Assembly: GCA_021651055.1 (NCBI GenBank)
Contig: JAJHOH010000001.1
Coordinates: 1,612,001-1,676,000 of the forward strand
DNA from: Candidatus Manganitrophus morganii
GTDB lineage: Bacteria > Nitrospirota > Nitrospiria > SBBL01 > Manganitrophaceae
Direction: 5' to 3'
Length of the DNA stretch: 64,000 nt
Shown: piece by piece, positions 17,724 through 26,057 of the stretch
How the letters are laid out: each line of letters starts with the position of its first letter
Numbering within the stretch: the first letter of the stretch is position 1
Made by a program: the position numbers and the translations under genes
The notes under the pieces: model-generated
Database searches by the model: none
Seen by the model: only the letters and a program-made list of their open reading frames with translations
What the model was told of the DNA's origin: nothing

Positions 17724-18059
17724 TCAGACGATCCCATGTCCTCTCTTCCCGAACGAGAAGGCATCAAATGCGGAGAAAACAAAGAGGACCACATTCAACA
17801 TCATGGCGCGAGGCGAGTAACCGGAAATCTTAAATAAAAAAGCGGCAACAAAGAGGAGCGAAACCCCTCGTCCCCACTTCCGCAGATAGAGATGCCCCAG
17901 CCCGGCGAAAACCAAGGAGAGCACGGCGGCGATCACCGGCCGGACCGGATCCGATTCAATCCGATTTTCCGTCTTTTTCTCCTTCTCCAACTTCGGTTCG
18001 GACGAAGGGCCGGCCTCTTCCGAAGGGGGTGTTTGCTTCTTTTCAGGGGTCATCTGCAT
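17724..18059 (-). CDS. Small membrane protein, TM-repeat paralogue A
   Basis: A 111-residue protein. About 38 charged, disordered residues are followed by three helices: VIAAVLSLVFAGLGHLYLRK, GVSLLFVAAFLFKI, then MLNVVLFVFSAFDAFSFGKRG. The 'GLGHLYLRxWxRG' turn is like that of TM2-type membrane proteins. It is clearly homologous to the next gene upstream (18086-18415), sharing AGLGH, LN(I/V)xLFVF(S/A)AFDAFS and the end GxGIV. The function is unknown. Confidence 0.75.
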   Translation of the reverse strand: MQMTPEKKQTPPSEEAGPSSEPKLEKEKKTENRIESDPVRPVIAAVLSLVFAGLGHLYLRKWGRGVSLLFVAAFLFKISGYSPRAMMLNVVLFVFSAFDAFSFGKRGHGIV

Positions 18060-18085
18060 TCCGGCCTCCTCTCACGCCGCATTCG

Positions 18086-18415
18086 CTAGACGATTCCAAA
18101 TCCGCGCCGACCGATCGAAAACGCATCGAAGGCGGCGAAAACAAAAAGGATAATGTTGAGCGCCGTCGCCGGCGGCCAATAGGCGGTCAGGCTGAAAATC
18201 AACGCTCCCGCCGCCAACAGAACCCCTCCCCGAGCATACTCTTGAAGAAGGAAGTGGCCCAGCCCCGCGAAAACCATCGAGAGAAGCGCCGCCGTCACCG
18301 GTTTCCAGAGGGTGGCGCTCCTCGGCTCAGCCTCGCTTTCCAGCTGCAAGCCGGGCTTCGGCAAGCCGGTCGGCCGCTTCGGACGGGAGGATCGATGCTT
18401 TCTTGGCAAGGGCAA
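18086..18415 (-). CDS. Small membrane protein, TM-repeat paralogue B
   Basis: A 109-residue tandem paralogue of the preceding entry, with the same order: charged N-terminus, then VTAALLSMVFAGLGHFLLQE, GVLLAAGALIFSL and LNIILFVFAAFDAFSIGRRG. As drawn, it overlaps the last 89 bases of the leucine dehydrogenase gene; a TTG at 18349 would shorten the overlap. Coupled translation with the dehydrogenase gene is likely. Confidence 0.7.
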   Translation of the reverse strand: MPLPRKHRSSRPKRPTGLPKPGLQLESEAEPRSATLWKPVTAALLSMVFAGLGHFLLQEYARGGVLLAAGALIFSLTAYWPPATALNIILFVFAAFDAFSIGRRGFGIV

Positions 18416-19376
18416 ACACCTCCTTTACGCGATTGTAGATCGCCTCGATTTTTTGATAAGCCTTCTCTTTTGAGTAGCCGTTCAGCTCCTCGGCGATATT
18501 GATGAGTCCGCCGGCATTGAGGACATAATCGGGGGTATAAAGGATATTCCGATCTTTTAGAAGGATCGCCGCCTTGGCGTTTTCCAACTGATTGTTGGCC
18601 GCCCCGGCGATGATCTCGCACGACAGCCGCGGGATGGTTCTTTCATTTAAGAATCCCCCCAGCGCGCAGGGGGAGAAAATATCGCACTCCACCCGATAGA
18701 TCTCATGCCCCAGGAACGGATCGGCGCCGGTGACCTTACAGATCGCCGCCACCCGCTCGGGATCCATATCGCAGACATAAAGCTTCGCCCCTGCCTTGTG
18801 AAGAAAAAGCGCCAGAGCATACCCGACCTTTCCGATTCCCTGGATCGCGATCTTCCTCCCTTGAAAAGAGCTCTCTCCGAAGCGTTCTTCGAGAGAGGCG
18901 CGCATCCCGCAGAAGACGCCATAAGCGGTCGCCGGAGAGGGATCTCCGCTCCCCCCTTTTTCTTCCGGAAGTCCGGCGGCATGCGGCATCACCTGATGCA
19001 TTCGGTCGATATCGGCAAGGCCGATCCCGACATCTTCGGCCACGATGTACCGTCCTCCGAGAGAAGCGACCTCTTTGGCGAAGGCGATCAACTTTGCTTC
19101 GCTCTTCTCTTTTTTCGGATCGCCCCAGATGACGCTTTTTCCCCCGCCGAGGGGGAGATCGGCCATCGCCGCCTTATAAGTCATTGCCCTCGAGAGCCGA
19201 AGCGCGTCGGTCAGGGCGGCGGCGGCATCCGGATAGGGCCACATCCGGCAGCCGCCGAGCGCCGGCCCCAGCTGGGTGTTGTGGATGGCGATGATCGCTT
19301 GAAGACCGGAGGCGCGATCGGAGCAGAACAGCACCCGCTCGTGCCCTTCCGTTTTCATCTGTTCGAAGAGGTTCAT
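18327..19376 (-). CDS. ldh: Leucine dehydrogenase (Glu/Leu/Phe/Val dehydrogenase family)
   Basis: A 349-residue NAD-dependent enzyme that reversibly deaminates leucine and other branched-chain amino acids. The catalytic region LGPALGGCRMW, MTYKAAMADLPLGGGKSV and AEDVGIG is that of leucine rather than glutamate dehydrogenase. The nucleotide-binding motif is IQGIGKVGYALA, and the late AGAANNQL and YVLNAGGLIN are conserved. AAAGGA precedes the ATG. It sits 55 bases downstream of the glutamate dehydrogenase gene, forming a deamination pair. Confidence 0.9.
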   Translation of the reverse strand: MNLFEQMKTEGHERVLFCSDRASGLQAIIAIHNTQLGPALGGCRMWPYPDAAAALTDALRLSRAMTYKAAMADLPLGGGKSVIWGDPKKEKSEAKLIAFAKEVASLGGRYIVAEDVGIGLADIDRMHQVMPHAAGLPEEKGGSGDPSPATAYGVFCGMRASLEERFGESSFQGRKIAIQGIGKVGYALALFLHKAGAKLYVCDMDPERVAAICKVTGADPFLGHEIYRVECDIFSPCALGGFLNERTIPRLSCEIIAGAANNQLENAKAAILLKDRNILYTPDYVLNAGGLINIAEELNGYSKEKAYQKIEAIYNRVKEVFALAKKASILPSEAADRLAEARLAAGKRG

Positions 19377-19431
19377 CTTGTCCTTTCTTTTTTGTCGGGC
19401 ACGACATGTCGTGCCTCGACACGGCCATTAT

Positions 19432-20712
19432 CTATGGATATAACCCGCGCACCAGGTGGGCGCTGGCGATCTTCTCGATCCCGGTCATCATCGCGGCCAG
19501 CCGCATATCGACCTTCTCCGAGAGCGACCGCGCGAGGACCCGCTGAAACGCCTCGGTGATGATCTCGGCGAGCCGATTCTGAATTTCCTTCTCATTCCAA
19601 AAATAGTTCTGCAGATCCTGTACCCATTCAAAGTAAGAAACGATCACCCCCCCCGCATTGGCCAAAATATCGGGAAGGATAAAAATCCCCCGGTCGTTCA
19701 GTAAAACATCGGCATCCAAATCGGTCGGACCGTTCGCCCCTTCCGCCAGGATGCGGCACCGAAGCCGGCCGGCATTCTTGATGTGGATCGCCCCCGCCAA
19801 CGCCGCTGGAATCAGGACCGTGCACGGCTGCTCCAATAGATCCTCCGGAGAGATCGGATCGGCCCCGGGAAAGCCGACCACACTCTCCGTCTGCTCTTTA
19901 TAAGGGAGAAGCCTTGCCAGATCGAGCCCCCTCGGATCGTAAATCGCCCCCTTCGAGTCGGAAACGCCGATCACCTGAATGCCATGGGCCGAAAGCATTC
20001 GCGCGGCGTGCCGGCCGACATTGCCGAACCCTTGAATGATCGCTGTGCTGCCGGTGACGGGAAGATTGAGATGACGCATCGCTTCAAGAATCGTTACGAA
20101 AAGGCCGCGGCCGGTCGCCTCTTCCCGGCCGAGCGAGCCGCCGATGCTGATCGGCTTTCCCGTCACCACCTCCGCGACGGAATACCCTTTGAACTGGCTG
20201 TAGGTGTCCATGATCCAGGCCATCACTTGCTCGTTGGTCCCCACGTCGGGGGCCGGAATATCTTGATCGGGCCCGATGATCGGAAAAATCTCCGCGGTAT
20301 AGCGCCGGGTCAGCCGCTGCAACTCGTTGCGCGAGAGGACCTTCGGATCGCACCGGACCCCCCCCTTGGCCCCGCCGTAAGGAAGACCGGCGAGAGCGCA
20401 TTTCCAGGTCATCCGCATCGCCAGCGCCGCCGTCTCGCCGAGGGTGACGGAGGGGTGATAACGAATCCCTCCCTTGAAGGGCCCCAACGCCGAATCGTGC
20501 TGAACACGATAGCCGCGAAAAACCTCGACATGGCCGTCGTCGCGCCGGATCGGGATACTGACGGTCAGCGTCCGTTGCGGGCTTTTGAACCGCTCACAAA
20601 GATTCGGATCGAGGTTCAGACGCGCGGCGGCCCGCTCAAACTGAGCGAGTGCAAGTTTGTATTCCGGATGGTCGAGTTCGCCGAGCCACTCCCGATTCTC
20701 GTTCTCGGACAT
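19432..20712 (-). CDS. gdhA: Glutamate dehydrogenase
   Basis: A 426-residue hexameric-type glutamate dehydrogenase that interconverts glutamate and 2-oxoglutarate plus ammonia. Motifs: GPFKGGIRYHPSV, TWKCALAGLPYGGAKGGV (catalytic and substrate lysines), PAPDVGTNEQVMAW, the dinucleotide-binding IQGFGNVGRHAA, and LAEGANGPTD. AAGGAG is well placed before the ATG. It heads the minus-strand amino-acid cluster that continues with leucine dehydrogenase, the agmatinase-family gene, aminotransferase and cupin. Confidence 0.93.
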   Translation of the reverse strand: MSENENREWLGELDHPEYKLALAQFERAAARLNLDPNLCERFKSPQRTLTVSIPIRRDDGHVEVFRGYRVQHDSALGPFKGGIRYHPSVTLGETAALAMRMTWKCALAGLPYGGAKGGVRCDPKVLSRNELQRLTRRYTAEIFPIIGPDQDIPAPDVGTNEQVMAWIMDTYSQFKGYSVAEVVTGKPISIGGSLGREEATGRGLFVTILEAMRHLNLPVTGSTAIIQGFGNVGRHAARMLSAHGIQVIGVSDSKGAIYDPRGLDLARLLPYKEQTESVVGFPGADPISPEDLLEQPCTVLIPAALAGAIHIKNAGRLRCRILAEGANGPTDLDADVLLNDRGIFILPDILANAGGVIVSYFEWVQDLQNYFWNEKEIQNRLAEIITEAFQRVLARSLSEKVDMRLAAMMTGIEKIASAHLVRGLYP

Positions 20713-20756
20713 GGAAGGATCTCCTTTTCGACGGCGGAATGCGGCCCCAATCGTTG

Positions 20757-20785
20757 GTAGAGACGCCCCGGCGGGACGTCTCTAC
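20757..20785. repeat. Dispersed 29-base palindrome, copy A
   Basis: GTAGAGACG at 20757-20765 mirrors CGTCTCTAC at 20777-20785 around a GC-rich centre. A second copy at 58029-58057 differs at only two of 29 positions. It sits between the cation exporter and glutamate dehydrogenase genes. Confidence 0.75.
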
Positions 20786-20816
20786 TTTATTCCTATTTCG
20801 AAAATCCGCACCCGGA

Positions 20817-21842
20817 CTATTTTCGGGCGGCCCCGTCGATTTCGAGTTGAATGGCGGCGTGGCCGATCTTGAAACGTTGACAGAGGAGAAAATTGATCTT
20901 CTTCAGGAGATGCGTCGTCTCTTTCAGCGGCATGTCCTCCACCGCCACATGCGCCGACAAGGCATACATGCCGGAGGTCAGCGTCCAGACATGGACATCA
21001 TGGACATCGCGGACTTCCTCCAGCACCTTCACCGCCTCGACGACATGAACCGGATCGATTCCCTTCGGCGTCGCCTCCAGGAGAATATCGATCGAATCCA
21101 TCATGAGGCGAAACGCCCAGTAGAGGATGACGAACGAGAGAAACACCCCCACGAGAGGATCGACGAACCACCATTGGGTAAAATAAATGACCCCGGCCGC
21201 CGCCACCACCCCGACGGAAGAGAGGGTGTCTCCGATCATGTGCAGATAGGCCGACTTTACATTGAGGCTCCGCTTCATCGATCGGCTCAGCAGGGCGGCG
21301 GTGACCAGGTTGGTCACCAAACCGATCGTGGCGATGAGGATCATCTCCACCGTGGCCACCGGAACCGGGTTGTAAAAGCGTTGATACGCTTCGTAGAAGA
21401 TCCAAAGGGTTACCAACAAGAGAAGGAAACTGTTCAGCAGCGCCGCCAAGATTTCAAGGCGGTAAAAGCCAAACGTCTTTTTGGAGGTGGGGGGGCGGAC
21501 CGAAAAGATCATCGCGACGAAGCTGATCGAGAGCGCAAGGAGATGGGTCAACATATGCCCGGCGTCGGAGAGAAGGGCCAAGCTGTTGGTCATCAATCCT
21601 CCGATGACCTCCACAATCATCACCCCGCCGGTGAGGAGAATCGCCGACAGGAGCCTTTTCCGCTCCCCGGACCAGACCGACGAAAATGAAATCGGTTGGA
21701 CCTGGGGATTGTGCGGATGCCCCAGGTCGAGGCCGCAGCTATTTTGGCAAGGATGATAGGTCTCCTGATCCTCGCTTTCGTGATGATGCCCCGTGACGAT
21801 CGATCGGAAATCTACTTCCACAGTTTTTTTAAACCTCTCCAA
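20817..21842 (-). CDS. Cation diffusion facilitator (CzcD/ZitB-like)
   Basis: A 341-residue proton-coupled divalent-metal exporter. A His-rich N-terminal tail (GHHHESED, HPCQNSCGLDLGHPHNP) precedes six helices with metal-site motifs LLSDAGHMLTH and LHMIGDTLSSVG, then a cytoplasmic C-terminal domain with HVWTLTSGMYALSAHVAVED. The metal is probably Zn, Co or Cd; HD-type ligands favour zinc. The TTG at 21842 overlaps the upstream small gene by 31 bases; a GTG at 21821 with GAGAGG upstream is an alternative start. Confidence 0.88.
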   Translation of the reverse strand: MERFKKTVEVDFRSIVTGHHHESEDQETYHPCQNSCGLDLGHPHNPQVQPISFSSVWSGERKRLLSAILLTGGVMIVEVIGGLMTNSLALLSDAGHMLTHLLALSISFVAMIFSVRPPTSKKTFGFYRLEILAALLNSFLLLLVTLWIFYEAYQRFYNPVPVATVEMILIATIGLVTNLVTAALLSRSMKRSLNVKSAYLHMIGDTLSSVGVVAAAGVIYFTQWWFVDPLVGVFLSFVILYWAFRLMMDSIDILLEATPKGIDPVHVVEAVKVLEEVRDVHDVHVWTLTSGMYALSAHVAVEDMPLKETTHLLKKINFLLCQRFKIGHAAIQLEIDGAARK

Positions 21843-22000
21843 GAAAAAAAGAAAATTCCGAGGAGCAGAACATAGATGATGATGAGCGCGATTTTCGGCT
21901 GGGTTGGATAGAGGCTAAAAACAACATAAATCAGGATACCCAATAAAAGCTGGGCGATCAGGATATCCCCAGACCATTTTCCCTTGTTGGAGTCGGACAT
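21812..22000 (-). CDS. Small two-helix membrane protein
   Basis: A 62-residue protein with a short polar start (MSDSNKGKWSGD) and two membrane helices, ILIAQLLLGILIYVVFSLYP and ALIIIYVLLLGIFFFSW, then RGLKKLWK. GCGAGGAGC abuts the ATG at 22000. The gene overlaps the exporter gene, so it is probably a coupled accessory or an unrelated small membrane protein. Confidence 0.65.
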   Translation of the reverse strand: MSDSNKGKWSGDILIAQLLLGILIYVVFSLYPTQPKIALIIIYVLLLGIFFFSWRGLKKLWK

Positions 22001-22040
22001 GCTCCTCGCTCCTGAGTATAACATAAACCGAAACGTTCCC

Positions 22041-22247
22041 CTAGCCGCGGCCCTCGGCAAAGCGGGAAGCCGGCACCTCGGTCTCTTCCTTTGGCATCGA
22101 TGAAAATCGAGCGGTCTGGATATTGAACTCGGAGGGAAGAGCGCGTTCGTTTATTCGGGGGTGGGAAAAAAGGCAGACCGGGCAGGGGCAGCCAATCGCG
22201 GGGACGCCGGTCGACGTGCCGGAACTTAAGAGGGTCCGCCTCATCAT
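22041..22247 (-). pseudogene. Remnant of a PhnP-like metallo-beta-lactamase hydrolase
   Basis: The first 30 or so residues (MRRTLLSSGTSTGVPAIGCP then CPVCLFSHPRINERALPSEF) match the start of PhnP-like metallo-beta-lactamase hydrolases, which begin with a GTGTSxGVPxxGCxCxVC turn. The reading then ends after 68 codons with no HxHxDH motif. The body of the enzyme is missing, so this is a truncated relic. Its ATG lies two bases past the stop of the preceding gene (22249-22599). Confidence 0.65.
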
Positions 22248-22248
22248 G

Positions 22249-22599
22249 TTACGGGGCTTCCTCCGGGGGCGGCTCGGGGTTCTCACGTTTCTGGATCATC
22301 TCCTCAAACGACTTCATCAGCGCGTCGTGCTTCTTGACCATTCCGTCGAGCTCCGCGGCCGTGTCGACCATTCTTTTTCTCATCGTTTTTCTCTGGGCGG
22401 CGGTTGACTGTCCGGAAAGGAGCCGCTCGGTCACCTCGGCTTGATCTTTCATCGCCATCAACATTTGATGCAGGAGGCGGTGATGTTCACGTAGGATCTG
22501 GTTTCTGCTGATGATATCTTTTCCGTCGGTGGCCTCAGCGACCCCCACCGAGAGGAACAAAACAAAAAATAATACAACGGCGGTTGCGCACTTCTGCAA
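22249..22599 (-). CDS. Exported helical protein, unknown function
   Basis: A 116-residue protein with a signal peptide (KCATAVVLFFVLFLSVGVAE) and a heptad-rich helical body (REHHRLLHQMLMAMKDQAEV, AAELDGMVKKHDALMKSFEE), ending in a Pro/Glu tail. It is likely a small periplasmic coiled coil. The start is TTG at 22599 with strong AAGGAGG upstream and overlap with the stop of the DUF507 gene, indicating translational coupling. Confidence 0.7.
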   Translation of the reverse strand: MQKCATAVVLFFVLFLSVGVAEATDGKDIISRNQILREHHRLLHQMLMAMKDQAEVTERLLSGQSTAAQRKTMRKRMVDTAAELDGMVKKHDALMKSFEEMIQKRENPEPPPEEAP

Positions 22600-22875
22600 T
22601 TACTTCCTCCTTTTTTTCATTTCCTCATTAAACGTCTTCTGATAGAGGATGTCCCATTCCGGGCTTCCTTCGACGATCCTGCGCGAATAAGAGGAGAGCT
22701 TCTGCCGAACCAGCTCGTCGATCTGCACATCGAGATTCAATTCCGAAAGGAGGGTCCGCTTGATCTGCCGGAGGATCACCTCTTTCTCCACTTTTCGCTC
22801 GACGGAGGGATCTTTTTCCAACGCCTGGAGAATGAGGTGAGAGAGGTGGCTGATCTTTTCGTCGCTAAGGGCCAT
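22600..22875 (-). CDS. DUF507 family protein, copy 1
   Basis: A 91-residue helical cytoplasmic protein. The pattern LSHLILQAL...IKRTLLSELNLDVQIDELVR...WDILYQKTFNEEM fits DUF507, a family often found as adjacent pairs in Nitrospirota, Aquificota and deltaproteobacterial lineages (family knowledge). The molecular role is unknown. It follows the second copy by six bases. Confidence 0.75.
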   Translation of the reverse strand: MALSDEKISHLSHLILQALEKDPSVERKVEKEVILRQIKRTLLSELNLDVQIDELVRQKLSSYSRRIVEGSPEWDILYQKTFNEEMKKRRK

Positions 22876-22881
22876 ATCGTT

Positions 22882-23163
22882 TTATACCACCAAGTTTCTG
22901 TCTTTAATCAGCTGTTTTTTGATCATCTGAAACATCTTTTGATAATCGACATTCCCCTGATCGATCTCCTTCTCGTAACCCTTCAGGATCTCCCTTACTT
23001 CGGCATTCAGACGGTCTTCGACCTGGAGATCGTCCAAGATCACCGATTCGACCTTTCCGATTAAGAATTCTTTTTTGGAAGAGGAGGCAATCAGCCCTTC
23101 TTTGAGAAGGGTCTCCACCAATATCTTAGAGAGAGAGGCAACCCGTTCTTTGGCAAGTTTCAT
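22882..23163 (-). CDS. DUF507 family protein, copy 2
   Basis: A 93-residue protein and paralogue of its neighbour: VASLSKILVETLLKEGLI, VESVILDDLQVEDRLNAEVR, LKGYEKEIDQGNVDYQKMFQ. It probably heads the transcript with copy 1, the exported helical protein and the hydrolase relic. The function is unknown. Confidence 0.75.
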   Translation of the reverse strand: MKLAKERVASLSKILVETLLKEGLIASSSKKEFLIGKVESVILDDLQVEDRLNAEVREILKGYEKEIDQGNVDYQKMFQMIKKQLIKDRNLVV

Positions 23164-23443
23164 TTCGGTAGAATAACAAAAGGGGGGGGGGGTGTCAACA
23201 AGCGCCGGTCGCCCCGATGGTGAGATTGAGCCTTCTCAACTGCCTCACTCACCAGGCGGCGAATAGACCGCACCCTTGTTACGGCACTCCCGAATTGGCT
23301 ATACTAAAATTAAGAGGCAATGCTTAACAAGGTATCCCCCATTTCGATTATGGTTGGCTGGTCTGGCAGATCACCCAGAGAATTTGAGCGTTGGAGAGGG
23401 GGAGGGTGAGAAACAAAAAAATCCTCTCATGAAGGAGCACGAG

Positions 23444-24103
23444 ATGAATCGAAAGATGCTTTACGCAACACTTTTCCTTCTGGCATTGACGGTGAGGACA
23501 ACCTATGCCGGCGATCTCCTCGATGGAGGGCCGATGATCGACACCCCTGCCAACGAAGAGATGGTCGACACGCCCGCCGACCGGAGCAAGGGAAATCCTC
23601 CCGCCAGTCAAAGCGATGGAGCAGATGAGAGCGCCACAGATGAGTTCCATCGGAGAGTCACAGGGGAGATCGATCGGCTTGAAGACGGCATGATCTCTTT
23701 GAAGACCGAAGAGGGAACCGTTCGCAAGTTCGGCGTCAAAGATGCTAAAAAAGAAGGCCTGAAAGGATTGAAGCCCGGCGACCGCGTCACGCTCGAATTG
23801 GATGAAGGGAATGAAATCGCCGACATCCATAAAGAAGCCCAAGTGGCTGAAGGAAACCAAAGTGGCGCCGATGACGGAAAGGGGGGCTTTTCTCCGGAGA
23901 AACACCGCTCGATTACCGGAACACTGGAGTCTTTTAATGCGATGGAGAGAAAAGTGACCATCAAAACGGCAGAGGGTCAATCGAAATCATTTCAGCTGAA
24001 GAACCCGGCGATCAGCAAACTTACGGGGGTGATGCCCGGGACCGAAGTCGTCCTTGAGGTCGACGAACAAAACCGCGTGATGGATGCCCACAAGCCCTCA
24101 TAA
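23444..24103 (+). CDS. Exported protein with duplicated small beta domain
   Basis: A 219-residue protein with a signal peptide (MNRKMLYATLFLLALTVRTT ending YAG). A low-complexity linker (DTPANEEMVDTPADRSKG) leads to two copies of a roughly 60-residue domain. Copy 1 has VTGEIDRLEDGMISLKTEEG then LKPGDRVTLELDEGNEI; copy 2 has ITGTLESFNAMERKVTIKTA then MPGTEVVLEVDEQNRV. The repeat resembles DUF5666-like OB domains. AAGGAG before the ATG at 23444 rules out the longer open frame. The function is unknown. Confidence 0.75.
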   Translation: MNRKMLYATLFLLALTVRTTYAGDLLDGGPMIDTPANEEMVDTPADRSKGNPPASQSDGADESATDEFHRRVTGEIDRLEDGMISLKTEEGTVRKFGVKDAKKEGLKGLKPGDRVTLELDEGNEIADIHKEAQVAEGNQSGADDGKGGFSPEKHRSITGTLESFNAMERKVTIKTAEGQSKSFQLKNPAISKLTGVMPGTEVVLEVDEQNRVMDAHKPS

Positions 24104-24130
24104 CCACGGCATTTCCCGATGAAGTAAAAT

Positions 24131-24175
24131 GGGGGTCCGGATCGGAACAGAGATTTCGGACCCCCCTCTATTTCA
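24131..24175 (+). terminator. Intrinsic terminator after the duplicated-domain gene
   Basis: GGGGGTCCG (24131-24139) pairs with CGGACCCCC (24157-24165), followed by TCTATTT. It lies 28 bases after the stop codon. Confidence 0.7.
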
Positions 24176-24484
24176 AGAGCGATTTCTCTTCCTCTTTCTA
24201 CCTGATCAACCTAAGAGTAATCTGACTGAATTTCGCTTGATGTTTCGTTGTGCTTTTAGTATGGTTTCTGATTGGCATTTATCAGGTCGAGCAGATTTCT
24301 CCTAGTCCGGAAACCGCTGCTTCAAAATCTTGCAGGCAAAACCCGTTTGAAGAAGGGCAGGCCGGGGGTACTGATATCGGCCCGCCACGAAAGAGCGCAA
24401 TGAGCCGAGCCCAGGGTCGGGAACAAGATAACTACCCGGAAAATAGAGACAAAAATAGAACCGGAATTTCCGGAATCTTCCAGC

Positions 24485-24504
24485 GAGGGCTGGCCCTCTT
24501 TTTT
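24485..24504 (+). terminator. Terminator hairpin directly upstream of the LRR gene
   Basis: GAGGG, loop CTGG, CCCTC, then six T. It stands only 12 bases before the preferred ATG at 24517, well away from the previous gene, which has its own terminator. It may act as a leader attenuator. Confidence 0.5.
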
Positions 24505-24516
24505 CATTCGAAGAAT

Positions 24517-25464
24517 CGCATGGTCCGCTTTCCCGCCGATCGCACCCTCGGAATCCTTTTTCAGAGGGACCGAAATAACCGATCCGAAGATGCCTGGAAA
24601 GAAATCGGCCCCGCCTCCGGGGATGTTTTTCTCCTTGCCGATAAAGCGCTTCGATTGAAGGTCGCCTCGGGAGACGGGGCGCCTGTCGATCTGTCGCCGC
24701 TGACCGGCCTAAAACCGAATGATCTGCAAAGCCTTCGCCTTGAATATGCGAAGATCACCGATGCGGATTTGTCTCATCTTCGCGGTTTGACCGGGCTCAA
24801 TGAGCTGGAGTTGAAGAGTACCGCCGTCACCGGGGAAGGATTCGTCTATCTGCGTAATCTCAAACTTCTGATCGAACTCGGCCTTTGGGAAACCCCGATC
24901 GATAATGCAGGACTGAAACACCTTCGGGAGTTCACCACTCTCCAAGAGCTTGATCTCGGAATGACGCAGGTGACCTGCTCCGGGCTGTCGCACCTTCAAG
25001 AAATGCGGAGCTTAAGACGGCTTTCTCTAGGAGGAACAACGGTCGGAGATAAGGGGATGGCCTTCTTGCGGGAGCATACCGCGCTCCAAGGGCTGTTTCT
25101 CGGCTGTACCAAGATCAGCGACACGGGCCTGGCGCATCTTCGTGAACTTCCCGAACTGCAGCGGATCGCCCTGGCCGCAACCCGGGTCACCGATGAGGGT
25201 CTCAGCCATTTAAAAGAGCTGCAAACACTGGAATGGCTCTATTTGGGAGGAACCCGGATCAGCGACGCCGGCTTGGCCTCTCTTCGAAACATGAGGGGTT
25301 TGAAGTGGCTTTATCTTCCGGGAACGGGGATCACGGATGCGGGGCTGGCTCATTTGAGCGCTTTATCGAACCTGAAAGAACTCGATCTCAAGGACACTTC
25401 CGTCAGTCCCGGCGGCTTGGAGAGATTACGGCAAACCTTGCCTGATTGTAAGGTCTTCTTTTAA
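24517..25464 (+). CDS. Leucine-rich-repeat protein
   Basis: A 315-residue protein. The N-terminal module VRFPADRTLGILFQRDRN through DLSPLTGLKPNDLQSL is followed by about ten 24-residue leucine-rich repeats of the form LxxLxLxxTxITDAGLAHLRxL, ending in a cap, LPDCKVFF. LRR stacks bind proteins; no partner is visible. The frame is open back to a GTG at 24250, but that part contains the terminator hairpin and does not look coding, so the ATG at 24517 is preferred. No signal peptide is obvious from this start. Confidence 0.75.
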   Translation, partial: RMVRFPADRTLGILFQRDRNNRSEDAWKEIGPASGDVFLLADKALRLKVASGDGAPVDLSPLTGLKPNDLQSLRLEYAKITDADLSHLRGLTGLNELELKSTAVTGEGFVYLRNLKLLIELGLWETPIDNAGLKHLREFTTLQELDLGMTQVTCSGLSHLQEMRSLRRLSLGGTTVGDKGMAFLREHTALQGLFLGCTKISDTGLAHLRELPELQRIALAATRVTDEGLSHLKELQTLEWLYLGGTRISDAGLASLRNMRGLKWLYLPGTGITDAGLAHLSALSNLKELDLKDTSVSPGGLERLRQTLPDCKVFF

Positions 25465-25499
25465 CGGTCGCCGCAAGGATTCTTTCCCTCGATCACCGC

Positions 25500-25955
25500 T
25501 TACAGCTTGTCTTTGAGAATGACTTCGGCATCGATAAAATGCTCGAAAGGACGACCTCCCTGTTTCCCTTCCACATGATAGGTCCCCTGAACAAGAGCAT
25601 AATGCCCTCGCTGTATCGTGGGAAGGGTGAGGCTGACGACCTTAATCGTCGACCCGGTACTACTTGGATTCACCGACTCCTCTTCCAGAACAAGCATCAC
25701 AAATTCGCTTCCACGCCGCCCTTGTTGGACCTCAATGGACTGAACCCGGCCGGTCACCACAATCCGGTGACCATCATATTGGCCCGGCTCCGTTTTAAGG
25801 TCGTTCAGAGTCACCAGCATTGGAAGCTCTTTGGCAGGCGGCTGGGCTACCAGCAGAGATATAGGGGAAAAGGAGAGAAACAGGCTTGCCAAAAAGATCG
25901 GGACAAATCGGCTTTTTGCTATCGATATGAAATAACATCGGCTCGTTTGACGCAT
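25500..25955 (-). CDS. Exported OB-fold-like protein
   Basis: A 151-residue protein with an N-terminal export helix (FVPIFLASLFLSFSPISLLV). The mature domain has VTLNDLKTEPGQYDGHRIVV followed by TGRVQSIEVQQGRRGSEFVM, and later HYALVQGTYHVEG, an OB-type strand order seen in periplasmic 'nucleic-acid-binding-like' domains. AAGGA lies eight bases before the ATG at 25955. It is divergent from the gene at 26058. The function is unknown. Confidence 0.65.
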   Translation of the reverse strand: MRQTSRCYFISIAKSRFVPIFLASLFLSFSPISLLVAQPPAKELPMLVTLNDLKTEPGQYDGHRIVVTGRVQSIEVQQGRRGSEFVMLVLEEESVNPSSTGSTIKVVSLTLPTIQRGHYALVQGTYHVEGKQGGRPFEHFIDAEVILKDKL

Positions 25956-26057
25956 AGGGCAATCCTTTTCAAATAAAAATGTTTTTGATATAATCCCGCC
26001 CATCGCGGGACATGGACGTTATATTAGTAATTATACAATATTTCCTGGGAGGCTTTA

